Assembly: GCA_002189035.1 (NCBI GenBank)
Contig: NEEC01000004.1
Location: 2,418,001-2,482,000 of the forward strand
DNA: 64,000 bases
Direction of reading: 5' to 3'
Source: Utricularia gibba
Taxonomy: Eukaryota > Streptophyta > Magnoliopsida > Lamiales > Lentibulariaceae
The position numbers and the translations under genes are program-made. The notes under the pieces were generated by a model that did not search any database, was not told where the DNA came from, and saw nothing but the letters and a program-made list of their open reading frames with translations. This document shows, in pieces, positions 36,537 to 48,236 of the stretch (the first letter of the stretch is position 1; every line of letters starts with the position of its first letter).

Positions 36537-38510
36537 CTATGTGAAAGATGGGACGAGAGATGAGGTGGTGATCAAACCCGAGAGAAGTCCCACAGCAAGC
36601 GCAGAGTTGTAGGTTGTGGGTTCCCCTTGCATGGAGTTGTTCCTCGTGTCAATATAGGTTTCGTTTAGAAAAGGTCCTCCGACCAAAGCCCCCGTTGCTA
36701 CATTCGGATTCGGGTCATCGGATTCAAGCCATTTGAACCCGTCTTTGCAACCGGGTGACTCCTCCGCCGGAATCGAGGCTCCACGGTGGTGAACGTATTC
36801 CGGGTACCTGCGGCCATAGCCAACAAGGTAGCTCATCTTCATGCCGTTTTGCCCGATAACGTAGTCTACTTGAGATCTTGCAAAGTAACGAAGATCATAT
36901 GCATGAAATTCTCGTCCGTCGCAGGTAAGCGCCCTTGTCCGAGATGTCAGCATGTAATCGCTGTATACTGTGGCCAGAAACGCCGATGCCACGGGATGCT
37001 GTATCGCATTCCATTCCGTTACCCATATCAAACCACCTTCAAAATTAGGAGAATTGTAAATCTCTCATTCAATGTTTGAAATAATTTACAATTAAAAAAA
37101 TGAAAAGTCGAAACTAAAAATCGCCTACTCTCTGTCCGGCTGGAGGTAGCGGAGGGGGACTCCGGCAAGAGGCTGCACATCAGAGCTTCTGCCGACTGCC
37201 GGTAGTTGTTTAGCTCCGGTGAGTCCTTCTTCGATCCGAAGAAGGTGATCCTAGAGAGTAATACCTGTACCCAAACAACTAATTAAGTTTTAACTGCTTT
37301 CAACGCATAACATAATTATTACATATTTGTCCAGTTGTGGTGACCTGAGCTCCGGCAAGCTTGTTATCCCAACTAAACCAGCTAGGGTTTGGGTTATCCC
37401 ATTCTCCGAACTCCTCGCCGCCTGTCCCCGTCACGAAATCGTAGTAGGGCTCTTCTCCCGTTGCGTGAAAGAGCCAAGCTGCTGCCCACAGAAGCTCGTC
37501 ACCGTATCCGGTGGAGTTGTAGTAGCTACGGACATGGGGAATGGTGACGCTGTATGATTGTCTGTACTTGTTCGCAAATGAGAACAGCTGCTTTGCATGC
37601 TTCAATAGTAGAATTGAATAGGGTGAATCACTGGCCTTGAAGACCAGAGATGATGAAGCCAGGGCCGCCGCTGTCTCGGCGGCTACCTCCGTGCCGGGGC
37701 TCGAAACGTTCACCTGTGTCAACGGCCGTTTTTCTTTCATGTCCTCCGGCCTGTTCCAACAGCCATGGTCGATCTTAGGGTCCCCCACCTGCCAAATTTC
37801 CGAGTTTGCATTACAAATAAAATCTCAAAATTGAACACTGTTGAAAGCTCATCTCTGTCTCACTCTGAAAATGGCAGATTCGTATTTCCAATCCTAGCTA
37901 CAAAATATAATAAAAAAAATTAAAGTGAAATGATGATAGTACCCATCAGAAGGAACCTGAATGTAGAGAACATTATCAGAAGGATGCGCGTTCAACAAGT
38001 AATCCGTGATCCATCTTAGGGAGATTTGCGCGGGTTGGAGTTGATCAACGGCCGCCATCTGATCGCCGTATTCGAGAATAGCCCAAGAGAGAATGGTGGC
38101 GGTGAAGGCCATCGGAAAGCCGAACTTCACATGATCTCCGGCGTCGTACATTCCCTTGGAAAGATCCAGCTTGGCCTCATTCCCATCCCTCAAACCCGAA
38201 TCCCCTCTCCACGAAATCGGGTTGCTCTCCAATTTTCCGGCTGCGATGCAAATCGGCAACTACCAATGAACGAACGGGTACTGCTTAGATACCGATAAAA
38301 AATGCGTTGTGTACATTTTTGGATGTCGAAAAACTGCATTGCGATTTTAAGGGCATCGGCGTATTTCTGGGTAATGGCGCCAGGAGCAGCTCCGTCGTCG
38401 TCGATCTGTAATTTGTGCTTCAAATATAACACACCGGCGAGGATGATTCCGGAGAGAACAACGAACAGTACGCACCAGCCGAGGCAACCTCCGCGCTTTC
38501 GCTTATCCAT
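36537..38510 (-). CDS. Membrane-anchored endo-1,4-beta-glucanase (GH9)
   Basis: GH9 endoglucanases cut beta-1,4-glucan and act on cell-wall cellulose or hemicellulose. Five exons join in frame: 38315-38510, 37957-38240, 37345-37788, 37129-37264 and 36537-37036, giving 519 aa. A basic MDKRKRGG start leads into one membrane helix (about residues 9-30), giving a type II anchor with a very short cytosolic tail, unlike the long tail of KORRIGAN1. KYADALKIAMQFFDIQKSGK opens the catalytic domain. YDAGDHVKFGFPMA (about 97-110) carries the conserved Asp pair. The C-terminal signatures YVHHRGASIP and DTRNNSMQGEPTTYNSA, with the catalytic Glu, are intact. There is no carbohydrate-binding module. The closest remembered relative is the Arabidopsis endoglucanase 2 (GH9B5) type. 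The gene diverges from the next gene across a 405-bp spacer. Confidence 0.95.
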
Positions 38511-38915
38511 GGAAATGACGGTTGCTCGTTGATTTCAGGCTCTTTAATTATACCGAGTATCGATTTATTATTATATCATAAAATTTAACTTTTCGATGTC
38601 AACGGTGAAAACTGGAAAATAATTTCGCGTATATTCGAATTTTAATTGAAGTATTACAATTAAATCCACACGAAGGTATCTAATGGAAAGAGAAAAAATA
38701 TGCCAAGTCCAGAAAATGAAATTTACACTAGTAATTTGTTGAACTGTGCACAGTGAATGATGTTTTTACTGTTTGAGGTCTTTTTCACGGCTTCGGTCGG
38801 TATGAAGGTCCGGTGGCTTGTGGGTTTACATGGCTTTGGGGGATAGAGTGTAAGCTGCACTTATTTCGCCTGTGTGTGGTCATTGTTTGTTCCAAGTGCA
38901 AGCGGGGTTGCAGAG
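38511..38915. promoter_or_regulatory. Shared spacer between divergent endoglucanase and INSIG-like genes
   Basis: The two start codons face away from each other and are 405 bp apart, so this stretch must hold both 5' leaders and both core promoters. It is AT-rich in the middle (38540-38720) and more GC-rich towards the plus-strand gene. No TATA box stands out for either side. Confidence 0.6.
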
Positions 38916-40182
38916 ATGCACAGCCTCATTTCTTCAACTTTTGGTTTCACAAATCTGCACAAATCATTTCACCCTACGAGGTTGAAGGACAAAACTGCGA
39001 AGAAAGGAGCTGTTTGCTGTCTAAGAAAAACTTGGCCTCTAGTCTCAGTTTCGTTGTTCAATACAGGTTTCTTGCTTGGCCCCCTAATTGATGGATTGCA
39101 TTCACGAGTTAATCTTGTGGTATATCAAAATGGTGCCATTGACATTGGTCCCCTGCATACTGATATATTTGTAAGAAAAAGAACAGGCCTTTGCTATTGT
39201 ATGGTGTTATTCATTTTTGGCCTCCTAGTTTCCATTTTCTGTTATTGGTTCAGGACATGTTTTCAAGTTTCCTAAGCAATTATGAATCCTTAACCCTGTC
39301 ATGTTTGCAGGTGCCTCTTTTCCTTGGACTCTTTTATTGCAGTGTGGGATTACTACAACTTGGTATTGATAAGCTATCGCCCAATGCACCCCGGCATGTT
39401 TCCACGAGCAAAGCAGCTGCGTCGTTGGCGTGAGTTTCTTTTTCTTTTTCTTACATTCATTTGGTCTTGTAATACGAGTATTCTGAAACATGCAATGCGG
39501 CATGTTTCCGCTCCTTCTAGTCGATGATAAAACTCAATACATGGTCTGTCCGCATTATTAGTTAAGTTGGACTCAAAAAGGGTGTGTCTTATCAGAACCC
39601 ACTATTGATTTCAGAGCTCTTCTCCTGTTCATTGAGCTAAGCGCTGAAATGTACAAAGCTGGCATCCCAGACAATATAGAAGCATATATCCTGTTTGCAG
39701 CTGCAGAAGTGGCATGGCTGCTGCTTGATGGAACTAGGCAGGGATTTGTACTTGCTTGCCTCATTGGCCTCGCTTGCCCTCTTGCTGAAATTCCTCTTAT
39801 GCAGTAAGACATTTCTTTTTAGATTTTCCAATGATTGGATTTCGACTGGTACATTGTAGAATTTGTGAGAAGTTAAAGATGAAATTTGTCGTTTGATCGG
39901 GCTGATCATTCACTCTTGTCGTTCTCATTTCAGGTTCTTCCATTTGTGGTATTACCCTCAAGCAAATATACAACTATTCGGACAGGTTTATAATAAAGAG
40001 ACTAAATTGCACCCACTTATGGCTCCTTTGGTAAGCTCATTCCTTTCTGTTGCTCGCACACGTAGGGGCTGGTGACTTGGACGAGCACCTGCTATTTTGT
40101 GTATACACCGTTCTTGGTAAACATTGCCCGTTGGCTCAGAGGTGTAGTTTCTGCTTTCACTGCACAGGAAACACCTCGGTAG
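38916..40182 (+). CDS. Multipass membrane protein, weakly INSIG-like
   Basis: Five exons join in frame: 38916-39170, 39311-39429, 39615-39803, 39934-39985 and 40066-40182, giving 243 aa. The first 40 residues ([16 protein letters not shown]...) are Ser/Thr/Lys-rich with almost no acidic residues and could be a plastid transit peptide. Several hydrophobic segments follow: [17 protein letters not shown], then [17 protein letters not shown], then [18 protein letters not shown], then [20 protein letters not shown], then the last near [17 protein letters not shown]. The [11 protein letters not shown]...LACLIG stretch resembles the 'W..FDRSRSGFGLGV' block of INSIG ER proteins, but this is memory-based and weak. 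The next ORF upstream (GTG at 38874) lacks an ATG, so I start at 38916. Function unknown. Confidence 0.75.
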
Positions 40183-41023
40183 ATTCTTTTACTTGACTCA
40201 GATTCCGAAGAAGATGGAATGAAATGAACGCTGTATTCTCTGTTCAAGACCTTCAAAGAAACTTGTGAAACTGATTAGAGAACTTCCATTTCTGTAACAG
40301 AATTTGTAGTATAAGACACTTTTTTCTTTGAACAACCATGAGGATGCTTTCTTCAGCACAGACGATGTGAAAGCTGATGTTCTTTAGGGTATCCTTGACA
40401 ACATCTACCGCTGGCTATCTGTATTCAGCTCGCTATGTTCTATATGCAAGTTGATCATAATGATGCACTGTAGTTTGTGTGCAACAGATCAGAACTCTAG
40501 GCTTAGTTGTTACTTGTTAGATTCCCAGGCTCACTAGTAGTTGTTTCTAGCTAAAAGCTCTCCTAGCCTTAAATGAAAAATGTTATTGACCAGTTATCAT
40601 CTCATATAAGTAAGGCATCGAGTCTCATATGTCTGAGGGAAAGGGCAACCTTGAGCTTTTGGTTGCTTTTCCAACGGTTTAGTAATATACTTTGCACCGA
40701 GCCACTGACTTTTTACTTTGTAATTTGCATTATAACCAAAAGCCCACAAGGCAACAAAGAAGAAACAAAGATCATCTTTTAGACGACGTTGCAGTGGGAA
40801 TCTCGCCGCTCTTCAAATCTGGAGGTCAAGCAGGCTTCTCCTCTGTTCGTGTTGTTCTTCGTCAGCACATTTTATGGTGTAAGCGTTTTGCTTATTAATT
40901 CCGTGTCCTAATTTTTACTGATATCAGAGAACAGACTCCTGAAAGTGCATTTTTGTTTCTGGTTTTGGTTTTCTGAGAGCTCCCTCAATTCGCATATTTG
41001 CATGTGTATTTCAGGGATTAAGG
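40183..41023 (+). other. 3' end of the INSIG-like gene and 5' leader of HVA22
   Basis: No coding sequence is supported. The region runs from the INSIG-like stop to the HVA22-like start, both on the plus strand. The TTTCAG just before 41015 is a possible leader-intron acceptor for HVA22. Confidence 0.5.
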
Positions 41024-42442
41024 ATGATAGGATCCTTGATCACACGAGGGCTGCTGTAGGTGCCATTCTTCTTGTTAAATGGTGGTTGTTTATGTATGCT
41101 GAAGAACTTCACTTGTTGCAATGCAGGCTCATATTTGGCTATGCCTATCCCGCTTATGAATGTTATAAAACTGTTGAACAAAACAAGCCCGATATCTCCC
41201 GTCTTCGGTTTTGGTGTCAATATTGGTGCGTTTGAAAATAAAACATGCTCATCGTTCTCAGTGCTTTCTTCATCTTCAATGCTCAGGATGCTCTAGATGT
41301 AACATTTTTTTTTCCCATGGAATCATCTAGGATATTGGTTGCTGGATTGACAGTTGCAGAAAGAATTGGACACATGTTCATTGGCTGGTAAGCCTCAGTT
41401 TCATAGTATATGCATGTTGGCTTTTGATGACGCTCACACGTCACAGCACACCTCTTGTTAAATTTGTCATCATTGGAGCCTGTAACCGATGCAGAGGAGC
41501 CTAAGCTCATTCATCACTTGTACTGATAGTTGTCTTTGGCAATTGATGTGAAGGGTGCCTATGTATGGTGAAGTTAAGCTTGCCATTCTTATATACTTGT
41601 GGGCTCCCAAAACTAAGGTCTGTCTTGTTCCCTGGACATCCACTTGATCTCTCTCCATAGTCATGATGTAACTAAGGACTGTCCTTCCATTACCAGGGAG
41701 CCACCTATGTATACGAGTCCTTCTTTAGGCCTTATATTGCAAAGCATGAGACAGAGATCGATCGCAATTTGTTAAAACTGAGGACAAGAGTGGTAGACAT
41801 GGCAATCCTGTATTACCAGAAGGCTGCTAGTAGTTATGGTGAGACTAGAGTTTATGACGTTTTGCTACACACTGCTTCGCAGGCAACTCATTATCAGGTA
41901 CATGCTGCAGATTTCACGGCATTGGTGCTGAACTTTTACAGATGATTGATTGTGTTTGAAACTGTTAGTTTTGAAATAGCAGGGATTCACATACTAGACT
42001 AGAACAGAGTCCCTGAATCTTTTTCTTTGGAGACAAGTCCCTTATAGAAACCTGTTGGAAAATTAACGTAGGGATTCTGCCATGGCTTGTGTTTGAAACA
42101 TTCTGCTTTGTTTGTTTAGCCGTTTATCCGCATTGTAACTCGAGTGTGTCCAACACAATGCAGCCATGCGAAATAGGATCAGAAAACCTCATTTCAGCGA
42201 CTTCCTTGCAACCCTATGACGAAACATCATCCTGTGCTCCCAGTACATCTTCAAGGGAGCAGCAACCGAAACTTGAAGCTGTGAAAGCACTGGCCATACA
42301 TGAAAGTAGAACCCCAACATCACCTACCCCAGAAAGGAGCAAAATCCTTGGATCCACTGAAGGAAATGCTTTGGAAACTGATTCGATGTCTCCTGTTGCA
42401 GATGAAATAGCCCAATCTCCAAAAGGTATAGTTCTTGAATAA
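41024..42442 (+). CDS. HVA22: HVA22-like / TB2-DP1-REEP family protein
   Basis: HVA22 proteins shape ER membranes and link to vesicle traffic; many plant members respond to ABA or stress. Six exons join in frame: 41024-41055, 41127-41225, 41331-41387, 41554-41617, 41697-41897 and 42164-42442, giving 243 aa. MIGSLITRGLL begins the protein. The TB2/DP1 core FGYAYPAYECYKTVE lies at about residues 14-28 and RFWCQYWILVAGLTVAERI follows. Then come WVPMYGEVKLAILIYLW and the hydrophilic GATYVYESFFRPYIAKHE. The 93-residue last exon is a Ser/Thr/Pro-rich tail with no motif. The long tail and the GYAYPAYECYKT start resemble the HVA22 i/j/k subgroup. It converges with the E2F gene; the stop codons lie 240 bp apart. 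Confidence 0.95.
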
Positions 42443-42682
42443 AGGTTACAGAAATAAGAGATCGGCAGTAAATCTTAATCATGCTGATATGGAGTCCATT
42501 CACATTCTGATAATGTACATGTTAAGTGCCTGTAAATTACCAAGAACATCAAGTCAATATTATGATTTCCATGCTGCGTTGGCATTGGGCTCTCATCGCA
42601 TGGTTCATCAAAATCTTTGTAAGAAGGCCAAACAAGTACTACATCCACTTCGAAAGCTAGGCGAGACTAAGATTTGCAATCT

Positions 42683-45653
42683 TTATAAAACCTCATTGCC
42701 CCACAAATCTGATATGCTCACTTCAATATCAGGCTTAAACCAGTAGTCCTCTTCAGACTGCTCAAACAAAAAAGGCCATTAAATGTTAATACGATGATGA
42801 ATCTTATAAGCCAACAGCTCAAGTGTCAAGAAACGTACACTGCTGTGTGAAACAACTATTTTCTGAAACCTGCTTCCACTTGAGCCAGATGAATAGTTAT
42901 GACACGGATCAGCACTTTCATCATCAACCCTTGTGGTACTAGTAGATGTTGATGGCTGCTCGGATGGTAGACTGTTGGATTCACCAACCGTTCTAAAAAT
43001 TTCCAAAACTGGACATTAGGGATGTGCGTTCATTGCTTGCCTCTCGATGTAAAGATGGCTTGCTTAATTAAAAAATCAGAATTGACTAAGCATAAGCATG
43101 AGTATGACATAAAATCGGTACCTTAGAAGGTATGGTGTAATGGGTCCACTATGGCTTCTTACCGTGAATGCGTAATGTCTCCAGTTATCCTCCTGTGGAG
43201 TGGCACATTTTCAGAAATAAAACTATGAAACCCAACATGTAAACATAAGTTGGAAATTTCTAGATATCCCTTTTATGGCCTCAAAGTCACTTTTTAAGCC
43301 AAATTGTTTATTGCTTAGTTCATGTTCTAACATTCAATCGAAATAACCAGTAACAAGTCACTCTTGGTGTTTCTTTCTTCAAATGCTCTCAATTCATCAC
43401 AGCGGTCATCTTTGTATGAAAATGAGAGTTGCATTCACGACATGTTTCTACCAACCAAAGGCTTCCTCAGAAACCAGATGCCAGTGTAGGAGAAACATGG
43501 CTCTTGACATCTCATTCCACAAGAAGTTGCAGAAGCACTTCAATGAAATACACGTTCTCTATATTTGCATGAAAGACCAGTGTAACGGCTTAAAAGTCTG
43601 CAATAAAGTATTGCAGGCGTAATTGCCAATGAACACTCGTCTTACTTGAAGTACCCCTAAATTACCACACTTTCAGTAGTTAAGAAATGTAGGACAAGCA
43701 AAAGCCAGAATACTCACAATGAACCAACGCAACAATGAATCATTATGAAATAACTATTAAAAAAAAACAACTAAAATAGTAAAGGGAAATGATGAGATTG
43801 TCCTCGAACATTAAGAAGGGATTTTCAAGGGACGGACCTCTTCTGGATCCAAAACCTCTATATTGCTTGCGCGAGGTGCTTCAATGAGGATGACCGTACT
43901 ATTCTACAGCAATAAAAAGGAATTCAAAACAAAATACATTCGTTACTACTACAAGTCACGTAGTTCATGGAAAGTAAGTACCTTAAGAGAAGGAATGCAC
44001 GACAAATCTTCAGGAGTCACAAAGAGATATCTGCAGATGAAGAAATTAATCTGTAAATTAAAGTCTTACGATGTGCATGTCTTAGTGTGAGTCTTGGGAA
44101 AGTGAAATGAAATAATTGCATACTTCTTGAATTTCTCCTGTGAAATGACATCCATTAGACGCTCACGCGTGTTCCTTACCATTTAAGAAAAAGAAAGGTT
44201 TTTAAGGTTTTCCAACATCAGAAATAACTACCCACGATCAAACCTTATGCAGTCATTCAGCCTTCTTTCTTCTTCTTGAAGAGCAGCAACTTCACTCTGC
44301 ATTAGAAAAAAACAAATCTGAGCTAACAATATCTTAAGCATGTAAGAGGAGAACTATATTAGGAAAATAGAGCTAGCACACTCTAGTGGTACCTATCGCT
44401 CATCTAACTCATTTTCAATATGTAATGCCTCAGAAATGATCGACATGCATAGTTTATCAAATGGAGAAAGAATGAAATCATCACCTTCAGCTTAGAAACT
44501 TCATGGATAGGTTCTCTATCTGCATTCCCACGGCCTCTATCACAAAGAAGCTCCAGTTATTATTGTAGAACAAAGTCACGACACATCTAAACATAATAAT
44601 GGCATACTTCCAGCATATCTGATTCTTTGTTGTCTTTTCAATCACACCAATGCCTTCAAGAACATTTGTAATATCATAAATTCTCCTTTTTTGTACCTGA
44701 GGATAAGGTTGGATTTTTGAGAAGGATCAAAAGGAAAAAAGACAGGATTCAAGATCACAATTGGTCTACTCCTTCCAATATGTGGCAATTGCAAATTGTA
44801 TTATGGATGAAAATTTTTTTACCCCATTTGAACCTCACAGCAGAATACACAAACCACAAGAGCCGAGGCATTCTTCCAATCATATGATTCGTACCCAACA
44901 TACATTTGCCCGTAAGAACACATTCTAGTCTTGTTAATCAAGCAAGAACATAAAAAAATCCCTATACCTGCAACAATTCTGCTGATTTGTTTAAATCAAT
45001 GGCAGCATTCTCATTGTCGTTGAAAAGATCAATAAACTTTTTTGTCAGCAAACCTGCCAACCCGAAATCAAGTTCACAGACGCTTCAAAAACATGAAAGG
45101 TGATAAAATAAAGAATTCAATGTAGAGATTTAGAGATAACTCACTTAGAGAACTGTCATATCTACAGCTACCCGTTAAGTTGAGTCCACCAGCTAGTTAC
45201 CAATAACAGTCGAGTCAGAAAAATATATACATTTTTTCCATGCTTGTTTACACAAGTATGAACGATCTTCCCATTAAGTCGACATCCATCTCAGTTGCAA
45301 TATGCAATAGATACAACACAACAAGAAGAACTCCATTCCCATGATTTCAAAATAGATGATATGCTGAAACCCATTCTTCTTACCCAAATTTGCTTCCTGA
45401 ACATCAGGTGCAACGGGCGGCTGAGAAAACTTCGCTCCACTTTTGCGTTTACGACGTACTGAAGAATGATTCACTTTTCCATTGTTTAACGGAGGGAAAG
45501 ACAACTTCTGACGTTCATCCACAGATAGCTGAGTGACATTTCCAATGCATGACTCAATCTAGACATGCTTGAATCTTGCGGAAGAAGGGATACAGATTTC
45601 GATCCTATATCACTCACGAAAGCATCTACTGGGCGAAGCGCTCTGGATACCAT
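42683..45653 (-). CDS. E2F: E2F transcription factor (E2FC-like)
   Basis: E2F factors, usually with a DP partner, bind TTTCCCGC-type sites and control S-phase genes; retinoblastoma-related protein binds their C-terminus. My model joins 13 exons in frame (334 aa): 45618-45653, 45384-45558, 45145-45192, 44968-45053, 44608-44696, 44485-44536, 44244-44296, 44124-44174, 43982-44030, 43838-43903, 43122-43192, 42839-42992 and 42683-42757. [19 protein letters not shown] and [20 protein letters not shown] form the winged-helix DNA-binding domain. A leucine-zipper-like helix follows ([18 protein letters not shown]). The marked-box region includes [15 protein letters not shown] and [19 protein letters not shown]. 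The terminus [17 protein letters not shown] is the pocket-binding motif. The N-terminus is uncertain: an ATG at 45876 opens an upstream frame that I could not join in phase. Confidence 0.9.
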
Positions 45654-45960
45654 CGGTCTGTCAAAATTTCATCAGCCAACGAGTGTGTCACCATAAACCC
45701 AAAATTGATTTCACAAGACGGCGCTTTTGACCACCACAACTTGGTACCAAGAATCCGGAAAAGGTATAGCGATTTTTGGGAAGAGAGAAGAGATTTTGGC
45801 GCGGGAATGGAGGGGGTGTGTTTGGGTTCGAATAAGGCTGCGAGGTGCCGTCGCTGGGTCCGGTGTCAATTGTCATTACCCCAGCTCCAGCATCTCATTC
45901 CCATCCCACTCCTCTCAACGCGGTGTCGTCAGAATATATTTTTGGCAAGAAATAAGCTTT
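45654..45960 (-). promoter_or_regulatory. E2F 5' leader or unresolved first exon
   Basis: A 62-codon frame starts at ATG 45876 (minus strand) and is Pro- and Asn-rich at first, as in many E2F N-termini. A donor-like GGTACC lies near 45762, and an acceptor (TTTGACAG) precedes 45657. Joining them gives a frame that does not enter the E2F frame cleanly, so this could be a coding exon read in another way, or an upstream ORF in the leader. Confidence 0.4.
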
Positions 45961-47000
45961 TGAAAATACATGTATTTTGTTACAGATTTGTGAAATACAT
46001 GTAATCTTTTTAAACTTTTGAAAATGCAAATACATAAGGAAAGACTTTACAAATTACATACAATGTTGAGAGAAAATTAGTAAAATACATATTTTAAAAA
46101 AATCATTGGTAAAATACCCAATGTTATAAAAATGTTTAAAAAATATATCTTTTATACATATATTGGTTGTATCTATAAGATAGAATTGTCAGTGTAATTA
46201 AAATACATTTGTGTGTGTAGGGCTTATTTCATTTTATAGGTTTTATGATTTTAATGGATAGGATATAGTGTACACTATTAGATTTAATTAAATTTGTAAA
46301 TATTTTTGTTATACAATCCTCAAAGTGGGGTGGATCGTTCATTATTGAGTTTTAATTATATTTGTAAATTTTTGAGTTATATGATCTGACAAAATGAGGT
46401 GCATCACTCTTTATTAGGTTTAATTATATTCGTAAATTTTTCAATTACATGATCTTACAAAGTGAAGTGCAGCATTCATTTTTTAATTATCTTTGTATAT
46501 TTTTAGATTATTAAGAATGAGATTTAATATTGGGTTTTAAATTTTTTTTCATAAAATAAAATGAAAAAATGAATTATAAATATAAAAATAAATGCATATA
46601 AAATGTTGGTGGTATTTTAACATTGATAAACAAAACAATGGTATTTTGCAAACCAAAACTAAAGACAAGATATAATGCAAATGGAAAAAAATTTTAATGG
46701 CATTTCTCAAATTACAATGGAGAGAAGAGATAAAGAATATATAATGTGTTAATATATTTAAATTATTATTTTATTTAATTTTTTAATAGTATTCAATTAA
46801 AATAGAATAGTACAATCAATACACATATACATATGAGAAATATATCTAGAAAACATACATTTTACTAATATTTTATTTACTTAATTCATTCTACCAACTC
46901 ATATTTTTAAAATATATATTTTGCCAACCTAATCCAATATTGGCAATATACCCCCCCCCCTATGAAAAAACGTTTGTGAAATAATCTAATTTAGATATTA
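45961..47000. repeat. AT-rich, possibly MULE-type non-coding element
   Basis: The block is very AT-rich and starts abruptly at the GC-richer E2F leader. It contains repeated phrases such as AAATACATGTA and GGTAAAATACCC, and GGCATTTCTCAAATTAC near 46700. Such phrases remind me of non-TIR Mutator-like (VANDAL-type) ends, but I could not define termini or a target duplication. A (C)10 run lies at 46951-46960. Confidence 0.3.
46273..46510. repeat. Degenerate tandem array, about 3.5 units of 69 bp
   Basis: Each unit has TTAGGTTTAATTATATTTGT, then AAATTTTTGAGTTATATGAT, then CTxACAAAGTGAGGTGCATC and ACTCT. Units begin near 46276, 46343, 46412 and 46482. Copies agree at most positions but carry several changes each. 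Confidence 0.8.
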
Positions 47001-48236
47001 TTGATTAATGACACCACATATTTTTTAATAGTTTTAAAATATAATTTTAATAGTAAAATTAGATTGTTTAAGTTAGATTTTCAGTATTTTGATAATTTAT
47101 TATTATTTTTTAATAAATATGACAGAATTTATAAATCTACATTATATTTCTAATATTTTCACAAGTTTTTAGTATTTGGGAGTAAATCAGTTATGTAAAA
47201 TTGATGGCATATAATACAAGATGAGAGTATAATCGAAAAAATGAAATAACATTATAAGAATGCTATTAGCTATAAATAATAGTAATTAAAAACAAAGGAA
47301 AGATAATTGAATTTCTCTAGAATCAAAATTCATCAGCAACCAAAAAGGTGAAATAAAATAAATAGGACATATACAAAGACCAAGAAGGGAGTAAAAGAGG
47401 GGAGAAAATATATATTTTTTGTACTTTTCTCAAAAACCAAATTTTTACACTTCTTCAAAAAAGCAAAAAGAATACATTTTTTGAGGAATTAAGAAAACGT
47501 AATTCTAACAATATCTTAAGACTAAATACCTCCCCTAGAGGGAGCAGATGATGAACGAATTAAAGAAATAAAAGAATTTTGATCTAATGAAATAACTCAA
47601 CTCAATTCCAAGGACTTGCTATTTATGCTTAGGAGTGGGCTATGATCACCCACCTTGCACACTAGCATTCTTGAAATTCTTGCATTCTAGACATGTGTTA
47701 AGTGTCTGCATGGCTGTTTGGAAACCCCTCAATTGCTTAACTCCTATTAGTCTTAGTTAAAATTTGAGGACATGTTTAGTGTCATTATAGCATAATGTGA
47801 TAACATATATTTTTGAATATTTAAGAATAGAAAAATGATTAATATTTTGCTATAAAACTCAGATTTTATTATGTATTTTTATGCTTTTGTGATTAGTACC
47901 ACCTTGCATCTTTTATTTCTAATTGATTTAGTCTCAATTTTAATTCTAATCATTCTTCTGAGCAATGCAGCATAGGGGTTTAATTGGGTCGAGATTTCAT
48001 CATGCGCCCCAGAGTAGGGTTCGGTAAAGGTTCGGCCCGAGTTCGATTTACATGAGCTCGAGCTCGAGCTCAATCCACCGACAGGGCTAGATACGCTTAA
48101 TCGGGCCAAGCTAGATCAAGAATAGGCTCGGCTTGATAGCTCAAGGCTTGGCCCAAGTACACTTTTGCTCTTGGCTCCTTTCAAAGGCAATCGCTCGTAT
48201 CAGGACTTGTTTTTAGGGTTTTTAAATAATCACAAT
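47001..48236. other. AT-rich spacer ending in a GC-rich repeat fragment
   Basis: Nothing coding is recognised up to about 47980. At 48000-48180 a GC-richer block contains GAGCTCGAGCTCGAGCTC. This is a motif typical of hAT-like MITEs in many plant genomes (from memory). A similar GAGCTCGAG-rich block follows at 49700-49790 after solo LTR D, so D may have split one such element. Confidence 0.4.

Noticed and set aside
38874-38915. Upstream extension of the INSIG-like frame
   Set aside because: The extension begins with GTG, not ATG; the first in-frame ATG is at 38916.
46951-46960. Ten-base C run, and a G-rich run near 50669-50690, as G-quadruplex signals
   Set aside because: Simple homopolymer-type runs in repeat DNA, prone to assembly error, with no gene-linked position.
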